A stretch of DNA of 23,376 nt, taken from assembly GCA_003527225.1 (NCBI GenBank), contig DPXQ01000037.1, positions 1-23,376 on the forward strand. The letters run 5' to 3'. Shown here one piece after another: positions 7,297-14,405 of this stretch (positions are counted from its first letter, which is position 1; each line of letters opens with the position of its first letter). Source of the DNA: Rhizobium sp. Its GTDB lineage: Bacteria; Pseudomonadota; Alphaproteobacteria; Rhizobiales; Rhizobiaceae. Under the pieces are notes generated by a model. The model was not told the origin of the DNA. It saw nothing but the letters and a program-made list of their open reading frames with translations, and searched no databases. Position numbers and translations under genes: made by a program.

Positions 7297-7421
7297 CGTC
7301 AACTCCTGGAGCCGCCCGTCCGACGCGCGGCTATAGTTCATCGGAGTCATCCTAAATGCTTTCAACTAAGGAAATGTTACCGCGATCCGTATCCAGTCGG
7401 CCCAATGGTCACGCGCGCACG

Positions 7422-7448
7422 AAAAAGACGCGGAGATATCCCCGCGTC
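7422..7448 (-). terminator. Rho-independent terminator after chpT
   Basis: On the minus strand GACGCGG, loop GGATATCT and CCGCGTC form a perfect 7-bp stem followed by five T. It lies 36 bases past the chpT stop and upstream of the receiver gene. Confidence 0.9.
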
Positions 7449-7483
7449 CCCTCATGTATCCCATGCCGTTTCGCGATGAGAGC

Positions 7484-8134
7484 TTAGGCCGCCGGAACGG
7501 TTTCCGCCGTGAACACGATTTCCTCGTCGGTTGCGTAGTATTTCAGCTCCATGCCGCATTCGTCGGCAAGAAGGACGGTGTAATATGGCTGGATCGAATG
7601 CGCGTCGATCGCCTCCTCGATTGTGCCCGAGCAGATCTCTGCGAACTTCGCGGGCACCCGCATCATGCGGCCCTTGGCGGCGATGCGGAATTTGGCGTCA
7701 TATTCCGGATTCTCGAGCGTGACGTCGAGCTGACCGCCGCGTGGGATTGCGCCATAGGCGACCAGGAAGAGGTTAAGCAGGAGCTTCACCCGGTTCTTGG
7801 CGATGATCGCGCGGGGGCCGTTCCAGGCCAGCTCCGTTTTCTTCTCCGCCGCGGCAAAATCTTTCGCTGCCTTTTCCGCCTCGCCGGTGTCTATCGATGC
7901 GCCGACCGAGCCCGAAGCACCGAAGGCAAGCCGGGCGAATTTCAACCGGACCGAGGCGTTCAGCGCGCTCGTGCGGATCAGGTCCATGGCATCCTCGTCG
8001 GCACCACCCTCGTCAAGAAGCTCCAGGCCGTTATTGATCGCCCCGACCGGGGAAATCACGTCATGGCAGACCCGGCTGCACAGAAGCGCGGCGAGATCCG
8101 GACCGGCAAGAGTGAGATTGGGGTTTTTCGGCAT
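7484..8134 (-). CDS. chpT: Histidine phosphotransferase ChpT
   Basis: A 216-residue protein recognised as ChpT, which carries phosphate from the hybrid kinase CckA to CtrA and CpdR. The dimerisation helix holds LLCSRVCHDVISPVGAINNGLELL with phosphorylated His24 followed by Asp25 and the conserved INNG at 33-36. The degenerate ATPase-like C-terminal domain (about 75-210) has VKLLLNLFLVAYGAIPRGG and lacks nucleotide-binding boxes, as expected for ChpT. Start at 8134 follows AGGAG six bases upstream; an earlier in-frame ATG has no ribosome site. It is divergent from eipA and shares its regulatory region. Confidence 0.93.
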   Translation of the reverse strand: MPKNPNLTLAGPDLAALLCSRVCHDVISPVGAINNGLELLDEGGADEDAMDLIRTSALNASVRLKFARLAFGASGSVGASIDTGEAEKAAKDFAAAEKKTELAWNGPRAIIAKNRVKLLLNLFLVAYGAIPRGGQLDVTLENPEYDAKFRIAAKGRMMRVPAKFAEICSGTIEEAIDAHSIQPYYTVLLADECGMELKYYATDEEIVFTAETVPAA

Positions 8135-8242
8135 CGGTGTCTCCTGGGGTCGGCGGTTGCCCACGAAAAAGCCCGGATCGCAGCGCATGGGCGGCTCTCC
8201 GGTGTGGTCGGATTCCTGACGGTCATAATGACACCATATTTG

Positions 8243-8258
8243 GTAAACCGATTATTAA
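8243..8258. promoter_or_regulatory. CtrA-like box between chpT and eipA
   Basis: GTAAA-CCGATTA-TTAA; on the minus strand TTAA-TAATCGG-TTTAC, one mismatch from TTAA-N7-TTAAC. It lies 72 bases before the eipA start and about 110 before chpT. A GATTC (CcrM) site is at 8212-8216. eipA is reported as a direct CtrA target in Brucella, which fits this placement. Confidence 0.6.
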
Positions 8259-8329
8259 GGCGATCGTCGGTAAATAGCCTTACTCGCATTGGTGATGCCG
8301 ATTGCATCGAATTTGGATGGAGGAAACCC

Positions 8330-8920
8330 ATGCGCCTAGACAGTATCCGTGAAATCGCCAGCCTCCGAGTGCTGATGGCTGCGATCTTCCTTATCGCCGG
8401 CATGGCCCTCCAGGGGAAACCGGCAGTGGCCGCCGGCAATGAATATACCGCCCAGGAAATCGTTGACGCCGGTCATGAATTTTTCGGCTCGACCAGCGGC
8501 TCGCTGGCGAAGGTGATCGAGAATGCGTTCTCGAAATACGGCCTTCCGAATGGCTACATCCTTGGCCAGGAAGGCTCCGGCGCATTCATCGCCGGGCTGA
8601 CCTATGGCGAAGGCATGCTCTATACCAAGAATGCCGGCCAGCACGACGTTTTCTGGCAAGGACCCTCGCTTGGCATCGACTACGGCGGAAACGGCACGCG
8701 TGCCATGATGCTCGTTTATGACCTGCCGAGCGTCGATAGCCTCTATGCTCGTTTCGGTGGCGTGAGCGGTTCGGCCTATGTCGTGGCAGGGGTAGGCATG
8801 ACCGTGCTGAAGAACCGCAACGTCGTGCTCGTTCCAATCCGCACCGGCGTAGGTGCGCGTCTTGGTGTCAATGTAGGCTATCTCAAGCTGACCCGCCAGC
8901 CGACATGGAATCCTTTCTGA
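8330..8920 (+). CDS. eipA: DUF1134 periplasmic envelope-integrity protein EipA
   Basis: A 196-residue secreted protein. Residues 1-35 form a signal peptide: a basic start, hydrophobic VLMAAIFLIAGMAL and an AVA-A cleavage site at about 35. The mature DUF1134 domain includes FFGSTSGSLAKVIENAFSKYG, then GEGMLYTK, a DVFWQGPSLGIDYGGNG stretch and GVGARLGVNVGYLKLT near the end. EipA of Brucella abortus is this family; it is a small beta-barrel needed for envelope stress resistance and is under CtrA control. The start is chosen for GGAGG seven bases upstream and the signal peptide; the same frame stays open upstream across chpT but that part is antisense. Neighbours chpT and ctrA support a cell-cycle-linked envelope role. 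Confidence 0.9.
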   Translation: MRLDSIREIASLRVLMAAIFLIAGMALQGKPAVAAGNEYTAQEIVDAGHEFFGSTSGSLAKVIENAFSKYGLPNGYILGQEGSGAFIAGLTYGEGMLYTKNAGQHDVFWQGPSLGIDYGGNGTRAMMLVYDLPSVDSLYARFGGVSGSAYVVAGVGMTVLKNRNVVLVPIRTGVGARLGVNVGYLKLTRQPTWNPF

Positions 8921-9073
8921 GCGTTCAGCCCGACTGAGAGCGGAAGTCTGGAATTGCTTCTCGAGCGCACGGAATCTTTGCCTAGCACCACAGCCAGGCG
9001 CTTGTTCTGCGCCATGACGCATGTTTAATGGCGTCTTGCGAGTCCGGAACAACCGAGTTGAAATGGCGCGATC

Positions 9074-10258
9074 GTGATTGAATATGTCCTGCTTTTTGGA
9101 CTGGGTTTCCTGTCCGCGGCCCTTTTCGTGATGCTGATCGCCCCGGCCATCCACAAACGGATCGTCCTCTATACCGAAAATCGCCTGAAGGCGACGATGC
9201 CCCTCAGCCCGCAGGAGATCCGTGCACAGAAGGACATGGCGCGCGCCCTCTATGCCGCCGAGAATGCCCGCGCCTCGCACGACCTGATCCGTGAGCGGGA
9301 GCAATCCACGGCGTTGAAGCTCGCCAATGAGACATTGGCACGCGAGGCAAGCCGGCTGCTTGCGGAAAGCCAGGACCTGCATGTGCAGATCGACGAGATG
9401 AGCGTCGAGGCCGCAGATTTTCGCTCCCAGGTCCGCCGCGCCGAAACCGAGGCCATCCACCTGAGGGAAACGCTGAAGCGCACCGAGGAAGCGGCAGTGG
9501 CCAAGGACCTCGAGATCGAACGCATGATCCAGCGGCTATCGAGTATGGCCAACGAGATCGACAATCTCTCGATCGAGAACGCCACCCGCGAAACGGAGAT
9601 CGAAAACCTCAAGATGCGCGTGCAGGCCTTGCGCGGCGAACGCGAGGAGCTGTCGCGGGAAACGCAGCTCACGACACGACGCGCCAAGGATGCGGAGATC
9701 CGGCTGGCCCAGGAGGAACACAAGCTTCTGCGTCTCGACGACCGACTGTCGCGCAAGATGGCCGAGTCCATTGACAAGGATGCCATCATCGAGCGCCGGC
9801 TGAAGGAGATCGCGACCCTCAAGGAAAGTCTCAAGGCCAGCAACCGCCAGGTGCGGGCGGCAATCCGCGCCCTGCGCGCGGCAAACCTGCCAGTCCCCGA
9901 CATCAAGGAAATCGATATGCCGGACGAAGCCTTGGCGGAGCCCGTTATCCTGATGCAACCGGCTCCCGAAATTGATACCGCCCTCCTTTCCGAGGAATTG
10001 CGGCACCGCCACACCGCTCTGACCGAACGGCTGGTGAAGGCGAACTCGCCCGCCAGTGACGATGCCCTGCGCGAGGAGATAGCGGAAATCGCCGCGAAGA
10101 TGATCGTACTGACTGCCCGCCACGAGGGCGCATCTTCGCCGATCCGGGAAATCCTGTCGTCCACCCCGGTCAGGAGCCAGGAGGCGCAAAAATCGCTTGC
10201 TGAACGCGCGGTGGCGATCGATCCCGGTATTCCCGGCACCGTCGCCCCGTCCGCCTGA
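9074..10258 (+). CDS. Membrane-anchored coiled-coil protein, function unknown
   Basis: A 394-residue protein with one N-terminal transmembrane helix (about 4-26, YVLLFGLGFLSAALFVMLIAP). A long charged helical region (about 45-270) is rich in Glu, Arg, Leu and Ala with heptad spacing and probably forms a coiled coil. The C-terminal third is less regular, with EELRHRHTALTERLVKA and EEIAEIAAKMIVL helices. Cytoplasmic exposure is likely. I recognise no family beyond a conserved rhizobial hypothetical. The start is GTG: an in-frame stop lies 15 bases upstream, and the next ATG (residue 20) would cut the membrane helix. It is convergent with the methyltransferase gene six bases on. Confidence 0.75.
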   Translation: MIEYVLLFGLGFLSAALFVMLIAPAIHKRIVLYTENRLKATMPLSPQEIRAQKDMARALYAAENARASHDLIREREQSTALKLANETLAREASRLLAESQDLHVQIDEMSVEAADFRSQVRRAETEAIHLRETLKRTEEAAVAKDLEIERMIQRLSSMANEIDNLSIENATRETEIENLKMRVQALRGEREELSRETQLTTRRAKDAEIRLAQEEHKLLRLDDRLSRKMAESIDKDAIIERRLKEIATLKESLKASNRQVRAAIRALRAANLPVPDIKEIDMPDEALAEPVILMQPAPEIDTALLSEELRHRHTALTERLVKANSPASDDALREEIAEIAAKMIVLTARHEGASSPIREILSSTPVRSQEAQKSLAERAVAIDPGIPGTVAPSA

Positions 10259-10264
10259 TCGGCC

Positions 10265-11095
10265 CTATAGCAACCCCATCGCCATTGCCGCGCTGTAGAG
10301 CGCGATCCCGCTTGCCGTGCCCACGTTGAGGCTGTCTAGCCCGGGCGATTGCGCGATGCGCGCCGTATGAAAGCGCATCAGGATATCGTCGGGAAGCCCC
10401 TCGCCTTCCGTGCCCATGACGAGCGCGATGCGGGGTGACGCCGGGATATCGCGGATCTCGCTCCGTCCACCCGGCGAAAGCGCCCAGATCGCAAACCCGG
10501 CCTCGGCAAGTGTGGAGAGCATGGTCGATCCAGAACCCTCGCGCGCATAGGGCATGGTCAGGACCGAGCCGACGGATACCCTGAGCGCCTTGCGATAGAG
10601 CGGATCGCAGCAGGTCTCGTCCAAAACCACGGCACTGGACGCGAACCCTGCCGCGTTACGAAACATCGCCCCGATATTGTCATGGTTGGATATGCCGCAT
10701 CCGGCAAGCACCAGTGCCTTTTCCGGCAGTTCCGCGAGCAGCTTCTGCAGCGTCAGACTGGTCTCGCGTGCTCCAAGGGCCAGAACGCCGCGGTGGAGGT
10801 GAAAACCGGCTATGGCATCCAGAACAGGCCCCTCAGCCTCATAGACGGGAATATCTGCCGGAAAAAGCGCGAGCACATCTTCAAGCCCGGCGACCCGGTT
10901 CTTCAACAGCAGTATCTTTTCCGCCCGGATGCCCCGGCCCGCCTTGTGTGCAGCGGCGAGCATCCTCAGCACCACGGTCCCCTCGGCTATAAACTGGCCG
11001 TGGCGGCCGGTCAGGTCACGTTCGCGGATCTGGTGGAATTCCGCAATGCGCGGGTCCTGCGGGTCGGTGATCGAGATGCGTGAGCGCCAGTCCAT
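10265..11095 (-). CDS. TrmH/SpoU-family RNA 2'-O-methyltransferase
   Basis: A 276-residue SPOUT-class methyltransferase. The N-terminal part (about 5-100) is a substrate-binding domain with IRERDLTGRHGQFIAEGTVVLRML. The catalytic domain carries the three knot motifs: NHDNIGAMFRNAAGF at 137-151, VMGTEGEGLPD at 226-236 and SLNVGTASGIALY at 255-267. The family methylates ribose 2'-OH in tRNA or rRNA using S-adenosylmethionine; which nucleotide cannot be told. I take the ATG at 11095; a TTG at 11113 overlaps the upstream stop and would add six residues. Transcription is probably with the small upstream gene, whose stop is at 11110. Confidence 0.88.
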   Translation of the reverse strand: MDWRSRISITDPQDPRIAEFHQIRERDLTGRHGQFIAEGTVVLRMLAAAHKAGRGIRAEKILLLKNRVAGLEDVLALFPADIPVYEAEGPVLDAIAGFHLHRGVLALGARETSLTLQKLLAELPEKALVLAGCGISNHDNIGAMFRNAAGFASSAVVLDETCCDPLYRKALRVSVGSVLTMPYAREGSGSTMLSTLAEAGFAIWALSPGGRSEIRDIPASPRIALVMGTEGEGLPDDILMRFHTARIAQSPGLDSLNVGTASGIALYSAAMAMGLL

Positions 11096-11109
11096 GGCCG
11101 CCGCCACCG

Positions 11110-11493
11110 TCAATTTCCGGTGACCGCCACATCCGCCACGATCCGCCCGACGGTCATGTCGAAGACCAGCGCCTTGCGGGTTCCGTCCGGCATCGAGCCG
11201 AAGAACAGTATCTGGTTGCCGGAGAGCGATGTCGACTGCACAGTAAAGCCTGAAGGCAGATTTGCCGTCGCCGCAATCGGCTGGTCGGCAGGAATGGCGA
11301 GCGAGGTTGATGCGGCCGGTTCCCGCGTTTCGGTCCTGGTTGCCTTGTAGACAACCGCCGCCAACACCGCCATAAGGCTGACGAACATGATGCCCGCGGA
11401 GACGAGTTGCAGACGCACCATCTTGCGGCGGACATTTTCAAGTGCCGGATCGAGCGGTTTTTCTTCCTGTTCGTCTGGCTCGAAATTCGTCAT
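11110..11493 (-). CDS. Small single-pass membrane protein, possibly DUF6476-like
   Basis: A 127-residue protein: an acidic cytoplasmic start (MTNFEPDEQEEKPLDP), one transmembrane helix at about 28-49 (LQLVSAGIMFVSLMAVLAAVVY), then a periplasmic part with LPSGFTVQSTSLSGNQILFF and a closing VFDMTVGRIVADVAV. The layout and closing strand resemble the small alphaproteobacterial DUF6476 proteins, but I cannot confirm that. No function is known. Its ATG follows AGGAAAGG. It heads a likely two-gene unit with the methyltransferase and is divergent from rluD. Confidence 0.7.
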   Translation of the reverse strand: MTNFEPDEQEEKPLDPALENVRRKMVRLQLVSAGIMFVSLMAVLAAVVYKATRTETREPAASTSLAIPADQPIAATANLPSGFTVQSTSLSGNQILFFGSMPDGTRKALVFDMTVGRIVADVAVTGN

Positions 11494-11586
11494 AAACGAT
11501 TACCTTTCCTTCGAAGCGGCGATCCCGTGCCTTCTTTGATCGAAAGCCGGCCAGGCAAGATGCCGCCATTACGCAGGATTGCATGC

Positions 11587-12612
11587 ATGAACGACCCCTT
11601 TAAACAACCTGGCAACGCAAGAAAAGACCTGATTGCCGGTGAAGACGCCGAGGGCCGCCTCGATGCCTGGCTTGCGGGCCAGCTTTCCGGCGATCTGTCA
11701 CGGAATAGGGTCAAGGCGCTGATCGAACAAGGTGCAGTCTCCGTGAACGGCACACCCGTCACCGAGCCCAAGCGCAAGATCCGACCGGGCGACCGGCTGG
11801 AAATCGCCATGCCCGAACCGGAGGATCCTGAGCCCAAGGGCGAGGATATCCCGCTGGAGGTCATTTACGAGGACAAGGACCTGATTGTCATCGCCAAGCC
11901 GCCCGGCCTCGTCGTTCATCCCGGTGCCGGTAACTGGACCGGCACACTGGTCAACGCGCTGATCCATCACTGTGGCGACAGCCTTTCCGGCATCGGCGGC
12001 GTCAAGCGGCCGGGCATCGTCCACCGTCTGGACAAGGATACCTCCGGCGTCATGGTCGTCGCCAAGAACGACATCGCCCACCGGCATCTTGCCGAACAGT
12101 TTGCCGATCACGGGCGCACAGGCCCGCTCGAACGAGCGTACCAGGCCATTGTCTGGGGGCGTCCCCGAGGCCTCCATGGTACCATCGATGCACCGCTCGG
12201 GCGCGCGGGAGACCGCACCAAGCGCACGGTGAAGCGTGAGGAAACCGACGACGCCCGCGAAGCGATCACCCATTACGAAGTTCTGGAGCGCTACGGCGAA
12301 AAACCCGACGCCACCTGCCTGGCGTCGCTCGTGGAATGCCGGCTGGAAACGGGGCGGACCCATCAGATCCGCGTCCATATGGCCCATATCGGCCATCCAC
12401 TGGTCGGCGATACTGACTATGGCGCAGCGTTCAAGACCAAGGCAAACCTCCTGCCGGAACCGGCCAAGACCATCGTCAGCCGCTTTCCCCGTCAGGCCCT
12501 TCATGCCTATCTGCTGCAGTTCGAGCATCCGACGACCGGAGAGACGATGCATTTCGAGGCGCCCATCCCGGCAGATATGGCCGAGGTGATCGAGGCACTG
12601 CGCGCAATCTGA
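11587..12612 (+). CDS. rluD: 23S rRNA pseudouridine synthase RluD
   Basis: A 341-residue RluA-family synthase. The S4 RNA-binding domain spans about 18-80 (RLDAWLAGQLSGDLSRNRVKALI, VSVNGTPV). The catalytic domain holds the signature HRLDKDTSGVMVVAK at 146-160, with catalytic Asp149, and motif RLETGRTHQIRVHMAHIGHPLVGD at 252-274. S4 plus this signature is the RluD/RluC group; RluD converts uridines of helix 69 in 23S rRNA. The start ATG at 11587 follows AGGA; the open frame extends 180 bases further up but without homology. In many rhizobia it precedes rpoH; here three small genes lie between. Confidence 0.88.
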   Translation: MNDPFKQPGNARKDLIAGEDAEGRLDAWLAGQLSGDLSRNRVKALIEQGAVSVNGTPVTEPKRKIRPGDRLEIAMPEPEDPEPKGEDIPLEVIYEDKDLIVIAKPPGLVVHPGAGNWTGTLVNALIHHCGDSLSGIGGVKRPGIVHRLDKDTSGVMVVAKNDIAHRHLAEQFADHGRTGPLERAYQAIVWGRPRGLHGTIDAPLGRAGDRTKRTVKREETDDAREAITHYEVLERYGEKPDATCLASLVECRLETGRTHQIRVHMAHIGHPLVGDTDYGAAFKTKANLLPEPAKTIVSRFPRQALHAYLLQFEHPTTGETMHFEAPIPADMAEVIEALRAI

Positions 12613-12673
12613 TCGCCGGCTCCTCCGAACGGCGATTACATATCGGCCGGTTTTCTCGAGAAACGGGTAGCAC

Positions 12674-12691
12674 AACGCGAATGTTCGCGTT
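12674..12691. promoter_or_regulatory. 18-bp palindrome upstream of the AraC-type gene
   Basis: AACGCGAA-TG-TTCGCGTT, a perfect 8-bp inverted repeat with a 2-base centre, about 30 bases before the start of the AraC-family gene. It could be an operator; with the T-rich ATGTTCTTTT after it, it might instead end rluD transcription. A second palindrome, TTTCTCGAGAAA, is at 12652-12663. Confidence 0.55.
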
Positions 12692-12722
12692 ATGTTCTTT
12701 TCCCTGAACTGGAGAACCGGCC

Positions 12723-13550
12723 ATGGCCCTTTCGGCAATTCTGCTGCTTGAGACGGAGAGCGTCGCCGTTCGCGACGTGATCTGCGACGGCGCGTGCCGT
12801 GAGAGGAGCGAGGAGGAATCGGCCTCCCTGACCTCCCTTGTCTTTCCCTACCGCGGCGTCTTCGTTCGCCATGTCGGCGAGGAGGAGGTCGTTGCCGAGC
12901 CGAACCAGGTACTCTTCTTCAATCGCGGCGAGGCCTATCGCGTGAGCCATCCGGTTGTCGGCGGCGATGCCTGTCTGAGCATTGCGATGCCGGAAGCGTT
13001 GCTTGCCGAACTGGTGCCCGCCACGCATTGCACGAAAGTGCCCACCTTCGCCTTCAACAGACAGAAGCTGCAGGTCGATGCGCGCGCCCAGGCGCTCGTC
13101 GCCTTGCTGCGCCACGGCCTCGCCACCGGCACGGCGGAGATGCTGGAGGCAGAGGCGCTCGCGCTGACGTTGGTGCGCCGCGCCGTCGGGAAGCACAATG
13201 CCGGCGTGCGATCCACGAGCTACGGCCGGAAGAAGCTCGCGGACCGGGCAAAGCTCGTGCTCTCCTCCGACCTCGCCCGCCGCTGGACGCTCGGCGAGAT
13301 CGCCGGGGAGACTGGCGTATCTCCTGTTTATCTCACACAGATCTTCCAGCAGGTAGAGGGCGTGCCGCTCTATCGCTACCAGTTGCGCCTCAGGCTCGCG
13401 AAGGCGCTCGACCTGCTGGCGGACTACGACGACCTGACGGCACTCGGCCTCGACCTCGGCTTTTCGAGCCACAGCCATTTCAGTGCGGCCTTCCGCCAAG
13501 CCTATGGCCGCACGCCGGCGGAATTCCAGCGCTTCGTCGGGCTGCGCTGA
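12723..13550 (+). CDS. AraC-family transcriptional regulator
   Basis: A 275-residue regulator. The N-terminal half (about 1-150) resembles a cupin sensor domain, with EEEVVAEPNQVLFFNRGEAYRVSHP. The C-terminal half (about 170-275) is the two-part AraC helix-turn-helix: WTLGEIAGETGVSPVYLTQIFQQVEGVPLYRYQLRLRLAKALDLL, then GLDLGFSSHSHFSAAFRQAYGRTPAEF with the usual GFSSHSHFSxAF signature. The start follows GGAG eight bases upstream. The effector is unknown. Next genes on the same strand are the 55-residue cysteine-rich protein and the DUF1127 gene, so it may control them. An 18-bp palindrome lies in its promoter region. Confidence 0.92.
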   Translation: MALSAILLLETESVAVRDVICDGACRERSEEESASLTSLVFPYRGVFVRHVGEEEVVAEPNQVLFFNRGEAYRVSHPVVGGDACLSIAMPEALLAELVPATHCTKVPTFAFNRQKLQVDARAQALVALLRHGLATGTAEMLEAEALALTLVRRAVGKHNAGVRSTSYGRKKLADRAKLVLSSDLARRWTLGEIAGETGVSPVYLTQIFQQVEGVPLYRYQLRLRLAKALDLLADYDDLTALGLDLGFSSHSHFSAAFRQAYGRTPAEFQRFVGLR

Positions 13551-13661
13551 GCGTGCGGCAATTCGGAGCGGAGGTAGATCACTAAAGAATCTGACAGCGG
13601 CGGACCGGCGAAAGATGCATTTTGGGACCATCGACAACAGCCAACCGGTGAGGAGCCGAAG

Positions 13662-13829
13662 ATGACACACGACACATGTGCGGCCTGTGACTGCAAGCTC
13701 GATGACACGCGAATCGCCGTGAGAATCGGCGGCAAGACCGTGGAGGTTTGTTGCCAGGAATGCGCCGACGCGTTGCGGGAGGCCTACCAGACGATACGCC
13801 AGCAGCCCGCGGAGCATTTACGGACCTGA
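13662..13829 (+). CDS. Cysteine-rich 55-residue protein, possible metal-binding (TRASH/YHS-like)
   Basis: A short gene missed by length cut-offs. It codes for 55 residues: MTHDTCAACDCKLDDTRIAV, then IGGKTVEVCCQECADALREAY and a short polar tail. Cysteines at 6, 9, 11, 30, 31 and 34 give a CxxCxC ... CCxxC pattern; with G-K-T-V-E-V before the second cluster it resembles the small zinc- or heavy-metal-binding TRASH/YHS fold. AGGAG lies six bases before the ATG, an excellent ribosome site, which together with the intact frame makes it real. It follows the AraC-type gene by 111 bases and precedes the DUF1127 gene by 69. Confidence 0.75.
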   Translation: MTHDTCAACDCKLDDTRIAVRIGGKTVEVCCQECADALREAYQTIRQQPAEHLRT

Positions 13830-13898
13830 CACAGGCAGGATGACGCCGTAACCACCGCCAGCTCCGCCAGGGCCGGCTTTCTTGACAGGAGAACAGTG

Positions 13899-14228
13899 AT
13901 GGATAATTACGACCCGGCGCGTGCGCGCCCGGGACAGGACGCGCTTGACTTTTTTCCGGTCAGGCAGGCCCCACCCGACACCTCGACCACGCAGGACGTT
14001 GCAACCGACCGCCGGCAGGACGGGCCTCTCAGGTCGACCTCATGGCTCACTGGCATGGCGATCCTGTTTCGCCGGATGCGCGAGAAGCGCCGCAACAGGA
14101 ACGCGCTTCTCGGCCTGTCGGACCAGACGCTGAAGGACATCGGTATCTCGCGAGGGCAGATCGACGGCGATTTCGACCGCTACCGAAGAAGCCAGTCGCA
14201 CGGACTGGAACGCCTCACGGTCTTGTGA
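13899..14228 (+). CDS. DUF1127 (YjiS-like) domain protein
   Basis: A 109-residue protein with a disordered N-terminal half rich in Asp, Arg, Pro and Thr and a C-terminal DUF1127 motif: RRMREKRRNRNALLGLSDQTLKDIGISRGQIDGDFDRYRR (about 58-97). DUF1127 proteins are short, Arg-rich and numerous in rhizobia; some bind RNA or affect carbon and phosphate metabolism. AGGAG precedes the ATG by seven bases; a GTG three bases up is also in frame. The N-terminal extension is longer than in most family members. It ends 177 bases before rpoH. Confidence 0.85.
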   Translation: MDNYDPARARPGQDALDFFPVRQAPPDTSTTQDVATDRRQDGPLRSTSWLTGMAILFRRMREKRRNRNALLGLSDQTLKDIGISRGQIDGDFDRYRRSQSHGLERLTVL

Positions 14229-14283
14229 CCCGAAAAGCAGTCGCGGTAACCGAATTGTAATGATATAACGCTGACGGGATGGC

Positions 14284-14312
14284 TTGAATCCCTAATTCGC
14301 CACACTTATCTG
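14284..14312 (+). promoter_or_regulatory. Candidate rpoH promoter with a CcrM site in the -35
   Basis: TTGAAT, a 17-base spacer, and TATCTG form a plausible housekeeping-sigma promoter about 95 bases before the rpoH start. GAATC, a GANTC methylation site, occupies 14286-14290 within and beside the -35 hexamer. The CTTGAA preceding it also resembles a heat-shock -35, but no CCCCAT -10 follows. Confidence 0.5.
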
Positions 14313-14323
14313 TCACATGGGTT

Positions 14324-14348
14324 CGTGTGGGATCCTGAGATCCACACG
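14324..14348 (+). other. Leader hairpin of rpoH
   Basis: CGTGTG(G)GATC, loop CTGA, GATCCACACG: a 10-bp stem with one bulged G, just downstream of the predicted promoter. A second copy of the 3' arm, GATCACACGG, lies at 14368-14377 and could compete for the same 5' arm. Sequence shows the repeats; a regulatory effect on rpoH translation is inference. Confidence 0.5.
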
Positions 14349-14405
14349 GATCGTGCTTGCCCATATTGATCACACGGGAAGCCGAACGACAGAAGGGGGT
14401 GCTTT

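Noticed and set aside
7454..8329. Upstream in-frame extension of eipA
   Set aside because: It is antisense to chpT; the real start is at 8330, with a strong ribosome site and a signal peptide.
11698..12738. 346-codon minus-strand frame opposite rluD
   Set aside because: Antisense shadow of rluD without recognised features.
13028..13585. 185-codon frame inside the AraC-type gene
   Set aside because: Same strand in another frame; the sequence is Arg/Pro/Ala-rich noise.
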